This document shows, piece by piece, positions 41,399-49,756 of a stretch of DNA of 64,000 nt. Source of the DNA: Epilithonimonas zeae (lineage in GTDB: Bacteria; Bacteroidota; Bacteroidia; Flavobacteriales; Weeksellaceae); the NCBI RefSeq assembly GCF_900141765.1, contig NZ_FSRK01000001.1, positions 1,488,001-1,552,000 of the forward strand. Reading direction: 5' to 3'. The first letter of the stretch is position 1. Every line of letters begins with the position of its first letter. The notes beneath the pieces are model-generated. The model was not told the DNA's origin. It saw only the letters and a program-made list of their open reading frames with translations, and did no database searches. The position numbers were made by a program, and so were the translations under genes.

Positions 41399-42010
41399 TT
41401 AATCTTCCTGCTCTGCATCAAAGTTGATCGACATCTCTGCAATATCTGTCAGCAACAGATCTGTTTCCTCCTCTTCCTGCAGGGTCTTTTCCAGAAGGTC
41501 TGCTGCTTTTTCGTGTCCCATTGTGATTGCAAGCTGGGCAAGACCGCCATATGTTGCGATCTCATAATGCTCCACTTTTTGTGCAGCAATGATAAGTGCT
41601 GCATCGCGTGTCATAGAACCTTCCTCGGTTGATTTTATGATCTCCTCTCCTTCCTGTATAATCCCGACGATGGCTTTGCATTCCTTTTTTTCAGGAGTCT
41701 CACCTATTAGCTTGAATACTTTCTCAAGGCGGCTGACGTGCTTTTTTGTCTGAAGCTGATGGTCCTCAAAAGCATCTTTCAGCTCTTCCGTAGTAGCGGC
41801 GTCCTGCATTTTTTGCAATGCATCCACGATAGCATCCTCTGCGTAGTAGATATCCTTTAATGCGTCCACGAAAAATTTGTGAAGCGAGGAGTTTTTCATA
41901 TTCTGATCCATATTGGAATCTGGATTTGTATTTGAAGCCGCAGTTTTGGCTGTGTTGTTTTTTGATGCAGCGGCTGTACTGCTTGTATTGTTTTCTGTCT
42001 TTGTTGCCAT
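41399..42010 (-). CDS. yciE: YciE-type ferritin-like stress protein (DUF892)
   Basis: A 203-residue protein. A Ser/Thr/Asn-rich N-terminal tail of about 40 residues is followed by the DUF892 four-helix bundle: FFVDALKDIYYAEDAIVDAL, FEDHQLQTKKHVSRLEKVF, and AAQKVEHYEIATYGGLAQLA with the Glu and His of the putative di-iron centre. YciE-like proteins are induced by stress and may bind metal. The start at MATKTENN avoids a 13-residue upstream extension. It is the second gene of an operon with the KGG protein, a pairing that mirrors the yciG-yciE neighbourhood of enterobacteria. Confidence 0.85.
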   Translation of the reverse strand: MATKTENNTSSTAAASKNNTAKTAASNTNPDSNMDQNMKNSSLHKFFVDALKDIYYAEDAIVDALQKMQDAATTEELKDAFEDHQLQTKKHVSRLEKVFKLIGETPEKKECKAIVGIIQEGEEIIKSTEEGSMTRDAALIIAAQKVEHYEIATYGGLAQLAITMGHEKAADLLEKTLQEEEETDLLLTDIAEMSINFDAEQED

Positions 42011-42040
42011 AATATGTTGATTTAAAAATTTGAAAAGATC

Positions 42041-42059
42041 ACCTCTCAAAATGAGAGGT
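42041..42059 (-). promoter_or_regulatory. Hairpin between the KGG gene and yciE
   Basis: ACCTCTCA and TGAGAGGT form a perfect 8-bp stem with a 3-base loop, 31 bp upstream of the yciE start. It may reduce read-through or stabilise processed ends so that the two proteins are made in different amounts. Confidence 0.5.
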
Positions 42060-42088
42060 AATCTAAAAAGAAAAAAGGTATCGTGTGT

Positions 42089-42907
42089 TTAAGAACGGTT
42101 TCGTCTGCCTCCGAATCCTGATCTGCCGGAACCAGAAGATCTTCCTCCGCCGTGCGAAGCCTGTCCACCCATTCTGGCAATTCTTGTACGTTCAGCTTTG
42201 CTCATAGACGCAAAGCCTCTTCTTGAATTCCCGGAACCTGAACCGCTTCCAGAATTATTGTTGGAACCGCTTCCCGAGTTTCCGGATCTGCCAGAGTTGG
42301 ATCCTCTTCCTGAGCCTCCCGATCTGCCTGAACCTGAACCAGATCTTCCTGAACCGGAACGTCCGCCGCCGTGTGAGGCTTCCCCTCCCATTCTGGCAAT
42401 TCGGCTCCGTTCTGATTGGCTCATTGATGCAAAGCCCCTTCTGGAAGTTCCATTCCCGCTTCCTGACCGGCCTCTGCCTGATGATCCGGAACCAGACCCG
42501 CTTCGCGAACCTCCGCCTCCAGACCCCGAACCGGAATTACCTCGTGAGCCACCTCTGCCACCGCCAGAACTAAATCTTCCCTGGCTGTCTCTCTGTTGAT
42601 TTCCACGGCCTTGTCCTGAACCGCTTCGACCTCTGTTATCATTGTAGTCTTCGTCTTCATCATCTTCATCGTCTTCGTAATCATCATCATAATCATCGTC
42701 GTCATCATCATAGCTGTCAGCGAATTCATAATCATCGTACTCATCTTCGAAATCTGAGAAATCATCATCGAAATCCTCATCTTCCGTAGCGTCTGTAAAA
42801 CCGTGATCATACCCTAATTGGTATATTTCTTCAAAGATCGATTTTGCGTCATTATTGTTTGACGAATTTCCTCTTGAACTGCTGTTGTTTGAATTTCTAG
42901 TGTTCAT
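42089..42907 (-). CDS. KGG-repeat stress protein with acidic and Gly/Ser-rich regions
   Basis: A 272-residue low-complexity protein. The N-terminus is Ser/Asn-rich, residues 37-92 are almost pure Asp/Glu with Tyr, and the rest is Gly/Ser/Arg-rich with two KGG-type motifs: RRGFASMSQSERSRIARMGG and RRGFASMSKAERTRIARMGG, each followed by ASHGGG. The motif is that of YciG/GsiB-like stress proteins, which are predicted to be disordered and protective. It is the first gene of the operon with yciE. Its promoter at 43017-43062 has the Crp/Fnr-type palindrome. Confidence 0.8.
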   Translation of the reverse strand: MNTRNSNNSSSRGNSSNNNDAKSIFEEIYQLGYDHGFTDATEDEDFDDDFSDFEDEYDDYEFADSYDDDDDDYDDDYEDDEDDEDEDYNDNRGRSGSGQGRGNQQRDSQGRFSSGGGRGGSRGNSGSGSGGGGSRSGSGSGSSGRGRSGSGNGTSRRGFASMSQSERSRIARMGGEASHGGGRSGSGRSGSGSGRSGGSGRGSNSGRSGNSGSGSNNNSGSGSGSGNSRRGFASMSKAERTRIARMGGQASHGGGRSSGSGRSGFGGRRNRS

Positions 42908-43275
42908 AACTGTAATGTTTGATATTAATATTAAGTGATAAAACTGTAGATCCGCGACTAGTATTAGATAAACAGCTTAGGTTGAAATATTCATTTTTAC
43001 TTAGTGAAGTATAAAGCAAAGCTAGAAAGAGTGACATTTATCATATTATGACCGGAGTCATATTAAAAGTGAACATCTTGTATTTTCAGGTTAATTTTAT
43101 GTTAAAACTTAACTTTTACAAATTTTTTACTTCCAAAATAGTTTTAAGCCTGATAAATAAGAAAAATATTAATTGTTGCACTTGTAATTTCGATATGCAC
43201 GATATAATTAAATACATATGAATCGTATTTAAATTGATGGTGATATAATTAGATCATAATTTAATTAATGAAATC
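42908..43275. other. Non-coding region upstream of the KGG gene
   Basis: These 368 bp hold the KGG promoter at 43017-43062 and otherwise very AT-rich sequence reaching the 3' end of the convergently placed neighbour operon. No further gene or stable hairpin was seen. Confidence 0.6.
43017..43062 (-). promoter_or_regulatory. Crp/Fnr-type promoter of the KGG-yciE operon
   Basis: Palindrome TATGAC-CGGA-GTCATA at 43047-43062; exact -7 box TAGCTTTG (minus strand) at 43017-43024; centres 34 bp apart. This fits class II activation, with the transcript starting near 43010. Confidence 0.75.
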
Positions 43276-43653
43276 CTATGTTATTCTCTTATCAGTTTTG
43301 TGAATGTAATTGAACATATAATTGATCCAATACAATAGGAATATCATCTGTATTGCAGCGTCTATAAGATATACCCATTTGATAACGCCTGCCATATAAT
43401 AAAAGGCATCTACCAGAGCGAGACCAAAACAACAAAGCGCACAGGTCAAGGCCACGATCGGCGATTTCCTTTTAGAAAATGCGATATAAAATGAAAGCAG
43501 ACCATATGGCAACAAGGCAATTGACACAGTCCTTACCAGCCAGATATCGGTTTTGCCACCTGTAACATTAAGAAAGCTATCCAGATGCAATAGTGGCCAG
43601 ACTGAAGTTAAGGTATAATAGCATCCATGCAAAAAAGGAAAGATCTTTGGCAT
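43276..43653 (-). CDS. Small four-helix membrane protein
   Basis: A 125-residue integral membrane protein with about four hydrophobic segments (including SIALLPYGLLSFYIAF, VALTCALCCFGLALVDAFYYM and YLIDAAIQMIFLLYW). No family recognised. The ATG at 43653 is preferred; a TTG two codons upstream is the alternative. It is the last gene of the four-gene operon driven by the promoter at 44512-44557 and starts 6 bp after the preceding lipoprotein gene. Confidence 0.65.
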   Translation of the reverse strand: MPKIFPFLHGCYYTLTSVWPLLHLDSFLNVTGGKTDIWLVRTVSIALLPYGLLSFYIAFSKRKSPIVALTCALCCFGLALVDAFYYMAGVIKWVYLIDAAIQMIFLLYWINYMFNYIHKTDKRIT

Positions 43654-43659
43654 CTTCAA

Positions 43660-43815
43660 TTAATGTTTTACAACAATACTGTCTATCGCAATATAATTAC
43701 GGGCAGTACTTTGATCTGCAATCGCTTCTTTATTTTTTACAGGATCTCTGTCCTCTTCTTCACAGATACAGGACACCAATAGGAAAGATGAAAATATGGT
43801 AATAAGTGTTTTCAT
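43660..43815 (-). CDS. Small lipoprotein in the CinA operon
   Basis: A 51-residue lipoprotein precursor, MKTLITIFSSFLLVSCICEE, with a lipobox (LLVSC, Cys16) and a short acidic mature chain ending DSIVVKH. It starts 5 bp after the CinA-like gene and ends 6 bp before the membrane-protein gene, so it belongs to the operon. The function is unknown. Confidence 0.6.
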   Translation of the reverse strand: MKTLITIFSSFLLVSCICEEEDRDPVKNKEAIADQSTARNYIAIDSIVVKH

Positions 43816-43820
43816 TTTTG

Positions 43821-44315
43821 TTAAGATATTTTGTAAGATTCTAATTTACATTTGAATTGTTCCAAAACATTTCTGGTAAAGAAAAGCTGAGCTTCACCTA
43901 ATGGCATTGCCTGATCCAGTTCCATCTTGCGAGATGAAACCACTGACCCTTTATAGGACATTGAAAAATGCATATAAATACTAAAGCCGGACTCCCGAAT
44001 AGGAGATACATATCCGGTAATGCCTATTCCCCAATCCGTATGGAATACTTTTGCTATCTCCACTGCCATTTTATCAGCAATATATTCTGAAATACCACAA
44101 TTTCTGGTTTCAGCCGGCTCAACATTCAGCAGCCTAATCTTCTCATCCACAGTGCAGACTGTCATCCCGCCTTTGTAAAACAAAGGGGCATTCTGCATCT
44201 GAGAAAAGGAAAACTGCAAAAGACCAGAAGTTACGTCCTCAGCAACGGAAATAGTTTTACCCTTTAGCAGCAGTGACTGACTGATCAGGTCTAATGTTGG
44301 CTTGTGAAATATCAT
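43821..44315 (-). CDS. CinA C-terminal domain protein, copy 1
   Basis: A 164-residue protein of the CinA C-terminal (nicotinamide-nucleotide amidase-like) family. It shows KTISVAEDVTSGLLQFSFSQ at the start of the domain and TDWGIGITGYVSP, the diverged form of the family's GIAGP block. Normal family members have a Ser in SxSxTGG where this protein reads AEDVTSGLLQ, so activity is uncertain. A paralogue lies at 50570-51073 with the same organisation. It is the second gene of the operon from 44489. Confidence 0.75.
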   Translation of the reverse strand: MIFHKPTLDLISQSLLLKGKTISVAEDVTSGLLQFSFSQMQNAPLFYKGGMTVCTVDEKIRLLNVEPAETRNCGISEYIADKMAVEIAKVFHTDWGIGITGYVSPIRESGFSIYMHFSMSYKGSVVSSRKMELDQAMPLGEAQLFFTRNVLEQFKCKLESYKIS

Positions 44316-44345
44316 AATACTTCTTTATAAGTAGTGCTTGGAACA

Positions 44346-44489
44346 TCAAATTTCTGTTTTTGAAGTTTCTGCGTCAGCATCGGACGAACTGTCCAGTTTC
44401 ATCGTTGTACCGCTTTCATTTTGAGCCGTATCATTTTTTGTACAGCTGAAAATAAGACCTAAACTTAAGATCAATAATAACTTTTTCAT
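44346..44489 (-). CDS. Small lipoprotein directly behind a Crp/Fnr-type promoter
   Basis: A 47-residue lipoprotein precursor, MKKLLLILSLGLIFSCTKND, with lipobox Cys16 and an acidic Ser/Asp/Thr-rich mature chain. It resembles in layout the lipoprotein at 52472-52708, which also starts 20-30 bp after a -7 box with the palindrome. It is the first gene of the four-gene CinA operon. Confidence 0.65.
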   Translation of the reverse strand: MKKLLLILSLGLIFSCTKNDTAQNESGTTMKLDSSSDADAETSKTEI

Positions 44490-44511
44490 AATATTTTATT
44501 TTTGGTTGATT

Positions 44512-44557
44512 CAAAGATATTTGGGATTCGTTTTTATATATTATGACATCAGTCATA
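44512..44557 (-). promoter_or_regulatory. Crp/Fnr-type promoter of the lipoprotein-CinA operon
   Basis: Palindrome TATGAC-ATCA-GTCATA at 44542-44557; exact -7 box TATCTTTG (minus strand) at 44512-44519; centres 34 bp apart. The lipoprotein start codon follows 22 bp further on. Confidence 0.78.
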
Positions 44558-44614
44558 ATATATAGCATCCATGGTGAAATTTGATCAAAAGATCTAACTA
44601 AGATGAAAACTGCA

Positions 44615-45232
44615 CTAAAAGTCCAGCAGACCGTCGGCCAGGCACTTCCACTGGATTTTGGTGACCTTTGCGAAACCACCGAGTGTTATAATGAAATTCC
44701 GGATTTTGTTAATAAAACCTGTCTTGGTATAATTAGGCGTTTCATTTCTTCCGTATATCCCTACCCTTATAAAATTTTTTCCTCTCGCAATTCGAAATGA
44801 CGAGGTCGCTTCCTGAGAATAGAAATGCGATATATTGCCGCTGGTATCACCGGGCATTCTTGATGGCCTGCATATCATCAACTGGCTTTCAATCTCGTCT
44901 GCGTTAACAAATTGAGCACTAAGGTCGACGATCCGCACCCAGTCGAAACCTCTGGCACGGAAATCTCCCGGCCCAGGAATATCGATGCGTACAAAATCCC
45001 CAACTTGCGGCAGCCGCTCTAAAGTTTCCCCAAGGTCATTGTAAAGTTTAAAATCTGTTGAACCTTTACCACATTGATCTTTCCAATGATTGACGTCCAG
45101 AAATCTTTTTTTGAGTTCGATATATTTTTGAGCGGCGAGTTCGGGCACATTAAAATCTTTTTGACTTTTCGTATCATGAAAAGCACCTTTTATCTGCGAT
45201 GGAATTCCAGGACATTTGCTCGCTTCCATATT
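44615..45232 (-). CDS. Hypothetical soluble protein, end of the long stress operon
   Basis: A 205-residue protein of unknown family, starting MEASKCPGIPSQIKGAFHDT. The middle has RLPQVGDFVRIDIPGPGDFRARGFDWVRI, a beta-rich stretch, and the end is basic. No signal peptide or membrane segment. The start at MEAS was chosen because a longer frame would include an unrelated hydrophobic extension. It lies 68 bp after the DUF6766 gene, probably the last gene of the operon starting at 51392. Confidence 0.6.
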   Translation of the reverse strand, partial: NMEASKCPGIPSQIKGAFHDTKSQKDFNVPELAAQKYIELKKRFLDVNHWKDQCGKGSTDFKLYNDLGETLERLPQVGDFVRIDIPGPGDFRARGFDWVRIVDLSAQFVNADEIESQLMICRPSRMPGDTSGNISHFYSQEATSSFRIARGKNFIRVGIYGRNETPNYTKTGFINKIRNFIITLGGFAKVTKIQWKCLADGLLDF

Positions 45233-45300
45233 TGAAATTTTAAAAAATAAGTTATATAACACAATCACAAATGGTTTTTAACATAAATAATAGCAGATGA

Positions 45301-45960
45301 TCAAGGAATTTCATCATGTGCCATATCCACGGGCTTTGATTCCGGCGATCCCTTTTCCCTCAGCCATATCGAAAGCAGGACCAACGAAGCAACCGCTAAA
45401 AATTCACTCTGCCAGTTCTGAAAGGACTCGAACCAGAATCTTGATCCGGTCAGATATTCACCAGCATTTACCAGCGGTTGTCCATTGATTTTCTGCTCGG
45501 AATTATGATCTTTCAGGCTGCCGAAAAAATGCAGGCCAAAACTCAACAGGAATAGAACTGCAAAAGCAATTGAAAGCGAGTGTTGATAGATACGCAACCA
45601 TATTCCACCTTTTTTGACAGGCCATGGTGCTTTTGGATGTGGAACTGAATCTTTGTCCACATCTTCTTCGTCTTCAAGGGATTTGGATTCGCTGGAACCT
45701 TTTTGCCGCAGCTTCACGGTAAGAACAACATAAAGCATCATTTGCAGAAACTCGCTCTCCCAATTTTCAAATGTGGTCTCAATAAAGTGTCCGCTTTGCA
45801 AATACTCGTTAAAGTTTAGCAGAGCCTGTCCTTTTTCTGCAAGTTCCTTGTTTTCGGTCTTCCATCCGGTAAATGACTGGGCAGCAAGAAATATCAACGT
45901 CAGGCTGATCAGAACGATACTGAGGCTATTTCTATAAAAAAAGTTTCGTTTGGATACCAT
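45301..45960 (-). CDS. DUF6766-like membrane protein with two repeats
   Basis: A 219-residue membrane protein made of two similar halves. Each has a membrane helix (SIVLISLTLIFLAAQSFTGW and SIAFAVLFLLSFGLHFFGSL), an acidic loop, a block FENWESEFLQM or FQNWQSEFLAV, then a second helix and a basic LRQKGSSESK or LREKGSPESK end. This internal duplication is typical of DUF6766. The function is unknown; it occurs in stress islands. It follows the FAD/Rieske gene by 11 bp. Confidence 0.75.
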   Translation of the reverse strand: MVSKRNFFYRNSLSIVLISLTLIFLAAQSFTGWKTENKELAEKGQALLNFNEYLQSGHFIETTFENWESEFLQMMLYVVLTVKLRQKGSSESKSLEDEEDVDKDSVPHPKAPWPVKKGGIWLRIYQHSLSIAFAVLFLLSFGLHFFGSLKDHNSEQKINGQPLVNAGEYLTGSRFWFESFQNWQSEFLAVASLVLLSIWLREKGSPESKPVDMAHDEIP

Positions 45961-45971
45961 GATTAAGTTGT

Positions 45972-47489
45972 TTATATATTTTTCTCATTGACCTTGATCA
46001 GATCTTTTACTGAGGGAGCAGTCAGGACTTTGCCGTCTATTCCAAAACGAGAACCGTGACATGGACAGTCCCAGGAAAGTTCCGCACCATTCCACCGTAC
46101 CTCGCATTTTGCATGTGGACAGGTGCTTTTCAAAAGATGGACCCTGCCTTTGGATTCTTTGTACACAGCGTAAGATTCACCGTCATATTTGACAACCCTG
46201 CCCTCCCCATCGCTGACTTCAGACAGGGAAGCTATCTTTTCCACAAATAATTTATCTTTTATAAAGTCGCTCACAACGGAAATATTCTCTTTTACAAACT
46301 CCGTAAGACCAGCAATAGGATCTACCCTCGACGGATCAAAAAGCCTCTCGTATTCGCTGCTCCCACTAAGAATAAGATCACTGATCACCTTGGATGACAA
46401 AGTTCCGAACATCATTCCGTTTCCCCGGAATCCCGTGCCGGTGAATATATTTTTGGTGCCTGGCAGTTTACCGATGTACGGCAGGCCGTCCACAGGCTCA
46501 TAGTATTGGCTGGACCAGCTGTACTTGACAAGGTCGACATCGAAATACTCCCTTACATAATTTTCCAGCATAGAAAAGCATTCACCAGTGTCATCAGCGT
46601 GCCCTGTCTTATGGTCTTCGCCACCGGCAATAAGAAGTTTCTCGCCATTGATCTCGTGTACACGGTAATAATGGTATGGATCCGTCAGGTCATAGCCTAC
46701 TTCTTCAGGATAGCGGCCATTTCGAAGCGTGAACGCCATAGCATAGCTTCTGTAAGGCGAATTGGTGAAATGTAGCCTGCTGATGCCCGGTGGGATATGT
46801 GTGGCATAGACCACGCTTTTAGCTTTTATAACGCCTCTTGATGTCTTGAGAACAATAAGGTCATCCTCTTCGGAATGGCTGTTGCAGCGGCAGTTCTCCA
46901 CAATGGTCCCGCCGGAATTAAGGAATGAACGTGATAATCCGCTGATGTATTTAATAGGATGAAACTGTCCCTGTCCTGGAATTTCGACCGCTTTTGTAAA
47001 TGGGATTGGATATGAGGTCTCTTCAATGGGAATCATCACATGTCCCACTTTTTCAGAACCTTCCATCATCTCCTCAAGTTTCTTTTTCTGCTGATCGTCC
47101 AGGGCAAATAGATGAGCTGACCTCTCCAGGAGGTCGCAGTCAATTCGGTTGTCGTTGATATTGGCCTCGATGATCTCCATCGCCTCTTTTGCAGACCTTG
47201 CCAGAAGCTTTGAATTGCTTAGCCCAAATTTGCTTATCGCTTCGGCATAGGTGGTATCATAAAAATTGTTCAGGTGCGCCGTTGTGCCGCCGGTCGTGCC
47301 GAATCCTATATTGAAAGCTTCAATAAGGATGCATTCCACGCCTGAACGCTGCAATCTGTAAGCTGTAGAAATACCCGTAATGCCGCCGCCAATGATGGCG
47401 ACATCATAAGTGCCGTTGATATTGATGGAGGCCGGAATATTTTTGATCTCTTCCTGCCATAGACTCTTTCTTACGCCGTCTCTGTTCAT
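45972..47489 (-). CDS. FAD-dependent oxidoreductase with C-terminal Rieske domain
   Basis: A 505-residue fusion. The N-terminal DAO-type FAD domain has the dinucleotide motif AIIGGGITGISTAYRL (Gly34-x-Gly36-x-x-Gly39) and FTGTGFRGNGMMFGTLSSKV near residue 350. The C-terminal Rieske 2Fe-2S domain (about 430-505) has both ligand pairs, Cys457-Pro-His459 and Cys475-x-x-His478 (WDCPCHGS). It should pass electrons from an amine-type substrate to or from the iron-sulfur cluster; the substrate is unknown. Genes of this type recur in bacterial general-stress clusters. Member of the eight-gene operon from 51392. Confidence 0.85.
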   Translation of the reverse strand: MNRDGVRKSLWQEEIKNIPASININGTYDVAIIGGGITGISTAYRLQRSGVECILIEAFNIGFGTTGGTTAHLNNFYDTTYAEAISKFGLSNSKLLARSAKEAMEIIEANINDNRIDCDLLERSAHLFALDDQQKKKLEEMMEGSEKVGHVMIPIEETSYPIPFTKAVEIPGQGQFHPIKYISGLSRSFLNSGGTIVENCRCNSHSEEDDLIVLKTSRGVIKAKSVVYATHIPPGISRLHFTNSPYRSYAMAFTLRNGRYPEEVGYDLTDPYHYYRVHEINGEKLLIAGGEDHKTGHADDTGECFSMLENYVREYFDVDLVKYSWSSQYYEPVDGLPYIGKLPGTKNIFTGTGFRGNGMMFGTLSSKVISDLILSGSSEYERLFDPSRVDPIAGLTEFVKENISVVSDFIKDKLFVEKIASLSEVSDGEGRVVKYDGESYAVYKESKGRVHLLKSTCPHAKCEVRWNGAELSWDCPCHGSRFGIDGKVLTAPSVKDLIKVNEKNI

Positions 47490-47513
47490 AACTTTATATT
47501 TTTAAATAGATTG

Positions 47514-48986
47514 TCAATTCCTGACCCAGACACTTACAGATAAAGGATCCACCCAGAATCTACCAGCACCGTTTTCGTCAAGTGTAATCATGTCTGACCT
47601 TACTTGTAAAAAGTCAATATATTTTTTTCCAGCATTTTCTTTTCCAAATTCTATGTCCTTGTAGCCTTCATCATTGTTTGAAATGATGACAACACAACCG
47701 CCATTGTCATATTTTCCTTTTCTAACCCACGCTATGCAATTCGGATGGTCAAAATAATTGACCTGTTCGCCAACAGCAAATTTTTTTCTGGCTTCCATTA
47801 GTTCTGTCAGGATTCCGACCTTTGGCATCGTTATTACTACCTCCTTTCCATTCTCATCCTTATCACAATATTCGGCGCCATAGAGATCAGGATAGAAAAC
47901 ACACGGGTAGGAATTTTCGGAAAGCAGAATGATCGCGTAAGCAATGGGTCGAAACCAATCCTCGACCGTCGATTCTAAGGACTGAAGCCTTTGAGTGTCG
48001 TGATTTCCTACAAAGCTGACCGTCCTTACAGGATCTTGCTGAAACAATGTATTTTCAAAAATTTGCGTGAGGTCATACGCCTTTTTTTCTTTGGAGGCCC
48101 TGAAAAAATTGTAGTGCAACGGAACATCGAACAACGAAAGAGAATGATTGATCTTCTCAGAAAACTCTGATAAGGATTCCACTTTATCTTTCCAAAACTC
48201 GCCTACGAAAAAAAAACCTCTGTCAATGTCTGATCTTATATAAGCAATATAATCTTTCAAAAAGTCGCTGGAGATATGCTTTAGCGCATCCAGACGAAGG
48301 CCATCAATTTTCGTCGTTTCAATATACCATTTGATCCAGTTTTTAAGTTCTTGGACAACATAGGGATTGCGGAATTCGACATCAGCGCCCATCAGGTAAT
48401 CGTAATTGCCGAACTCATGGCTTACAGCGTTATTCCACTCTGTCCCATATCCATTGTGAATTTTGAAAATACCTTTTTTATCCTCATTATCTTTCTTGAT
48501 AAGGTCTATGCCACTGAAACATTGATGATCCCAAATGAATTCAGAATATTTGCCGTTTCTGCCAGGAAATGTCAACTTGGTGTATGCTTCACCCTCAAAG
48601 GGTTCGCTGATCTTTTCATTTCTATTCTCGACGTTGACCTGCTGGACGGTTATGGCTTCACATTCATCCGCTCCTAGGCGGTGGTTAAGGACAATATCCG
48701 CATAGACCTGAAGTCCAGAATCATGAGCTTTCTTAACAGCTTTCAGATATTCCTTTTTCGTCCCGTACCTTGTGGCGGAACTTCCTCTCTGATCAAATTC
48801 ACCAAGGTCATAGAGATCATAGACATCATAGCCCCTTCCATCAGTCCCTCCCGCACATTTTACCGCCGGAGGAAACCAGACCGCTGTAAAGCCAAGGTTT
48901 TTTAATTCTTCCGCCTTCGCTGTAAATTCGTTCCAAAGATTACCGGGATGATACCAATGGAAAAACTGAATAATTACCCCATTCAT
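47514..48986 (-). CDS. amyA: Cytosolic GH13 alpha-amylase
   Basis: A 490-residue glycoside hydrolase family 13 enzyme without signal peptide, so it acts on internal alpha-1,4-glucans such as glycogen. Catalytic residues are visible: Asp233 in DGLRLDALKH, Glu263 in FVGEFW and Asp330 in FVGNHDTQ. The N-terminal block FFHWYHPGNLWNE and VYADIVLNHRLGADE are typical of the GH13_5 cytoplasmic amylases, and the length agrees with them. It lies 11 bp after the upstream SDR gene within the stress operon, suggesting mobilisation of glucan under stress. Confidence 0.88.
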   Translation of the reverse strand: MNGVIIQFFHWYHPGNLWNEFTAKAEELKNLGFTAVWFPPAVKCAGGTDGRGYDVYDLYDLGEFDQRGSSATRYGTKKEYLKAVKKAHDSGLQVYADIVLNHRLGADECEAITVQQVNVENRNEKISEPFEGEAYTKLTFPGRNGKYSEFIWDHQCFSGIDLIKKDNEDKKGIFKIHNGYGTEWNNAVSHEFGNYDYLMGADVEFRNPYVVQELKNWIKWYIETTKIDGLRLDALKHISSDFLKDYIAYIRSDIDRGFFFVGEFWKDKVESLSEFSEKINHSLSLFDVPLHYNFFRASKEKKAYDLTQIFENTLFQQDPVRTVSFVGNHDTQRLQSLESTVEDWFRPIAYAIILLSENSYPCVFYPDLYGAEYCDKDENGKEVVITMPKVGILTELMEARKKFAVGEQVNYFDHPNCIAWVRKGKYDNGGCVVIISNNDEGYKDIEFGKENAGKKYIDFLQVRSDMITLDENGAGRFWVDPLSVSVWVRN

Positions 48987-48997
48987 ATCATTTAAGT

Positions 48998-49756
48998 TTA
49001 TCCGTTCACTATCAATCCTCCATTCGGATGCAGAACCTGCCCTGTTATCTGGGAAGATGCTTCCGTTGCCAGGAATAAAAAGCTAGGTGCGATCTCCTCG
49101 GATGAAGCGTTCCGTTCCAAAGGTGGCCTGCTGAGGTCTTCCTCCTCTTCACCGAAAGTCTCTTTTGTCAGAGGGGTTGCGACCGGACCGGGAGCCACTG
49201 CATTTACACGGATACCTTTTGGTTTTGCCTGTAGTGCCAAAGATCTTGTAAAAGAAACAATGGCCCCTTTGGTTGCTGAATAGTCCAGCAATTCTTTGTG
49301 GCCCTGATAAGCTACTGCTGAAGTGGTATTGATAATTGAACATCCGGATCTCAAATACGGGAACACTTTTTTTGTCAGCAAGATCATTCCGATAATATTC
49401 GCATTAAAGGTGGACCGTATATTGTCTTCTTCAAGCTTTGCAATATCGTCCGCTGGAAACTGCACCCCCGCATTGTTGATCAGAATATCTATTTTATCAA
49501 ATTCTAAAATGACCCTATTGACAGTGAAATTGCAGAATTGGGCATCATTGATATCCCCCTTGAACAAAAGTACCTTCCTTCCCAGTTGTTCTATTTCTAA
49601 TTTGGTATTTTCGGCGTCCTTGTCATTACTGTGGTATATTATCGCAATGTCGGCACCCTCTTTTGCAAACAGCAATGCTACAGCTTTCCCAATTCCGCTG
49701 TCAGCACCTGAAATTAGAAGAACTTTATCTTTTAGTTGTGGAGCGGACATTATCAT
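48998..49756 (-). CDS. SDR family oxidoreductase, glucose-dehydrogenase-like
   Basis: A 252-residue classical short-chain dehydrogenase. Cofactor motif SGADSGIGKAVA (about residues 15-26), NNAGVQ motif near 90, catalytic Ser around 143, and Tyr-x-x-x-Lys in DYSATKG; the end reads ITGQVLHPNGGLIVNG. It resembles glucose/general-stress dehydrogenases. It probably reduces or oxidises a small sugar or carbonyl; the substrate is unknown. The start at MIMSAPQ (49756) abuts the upstream stop; MSAPQ at 49750 is possible. Translationally coupled to the preceding SDR. Confidence 0.85.
   Translation of the reverse strand: MIMSAPQLKDKVLLISGADSGIGKAVALLFAKEGADIAIIYHSNDKDAENTKLEIEQLGRKVLLFKGDINDAQFCNFTVNRVILEFDKIDILINNAGVQFPADDIAKLEEDNIRSTFNANIIGMILLTKKVFPYLRSGCSIINTTSAVAYQGHKELLDYSATKGAIVSFTRSLALQAKPKGIRVNAVAPGPVATPLTKETFGEEEEDLSRPPLERNASSEEIAPSFLFLATEASSQITGQVLHPNGGLIVNG

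Noticed and set aside
42198..42810. Long Pro-rich and Met-rich frames within the KGG gene
   Set aside because: They are by-products of the low-complexity Gly/Ser/Asp codons on the opposite strand and in a shifted frame.
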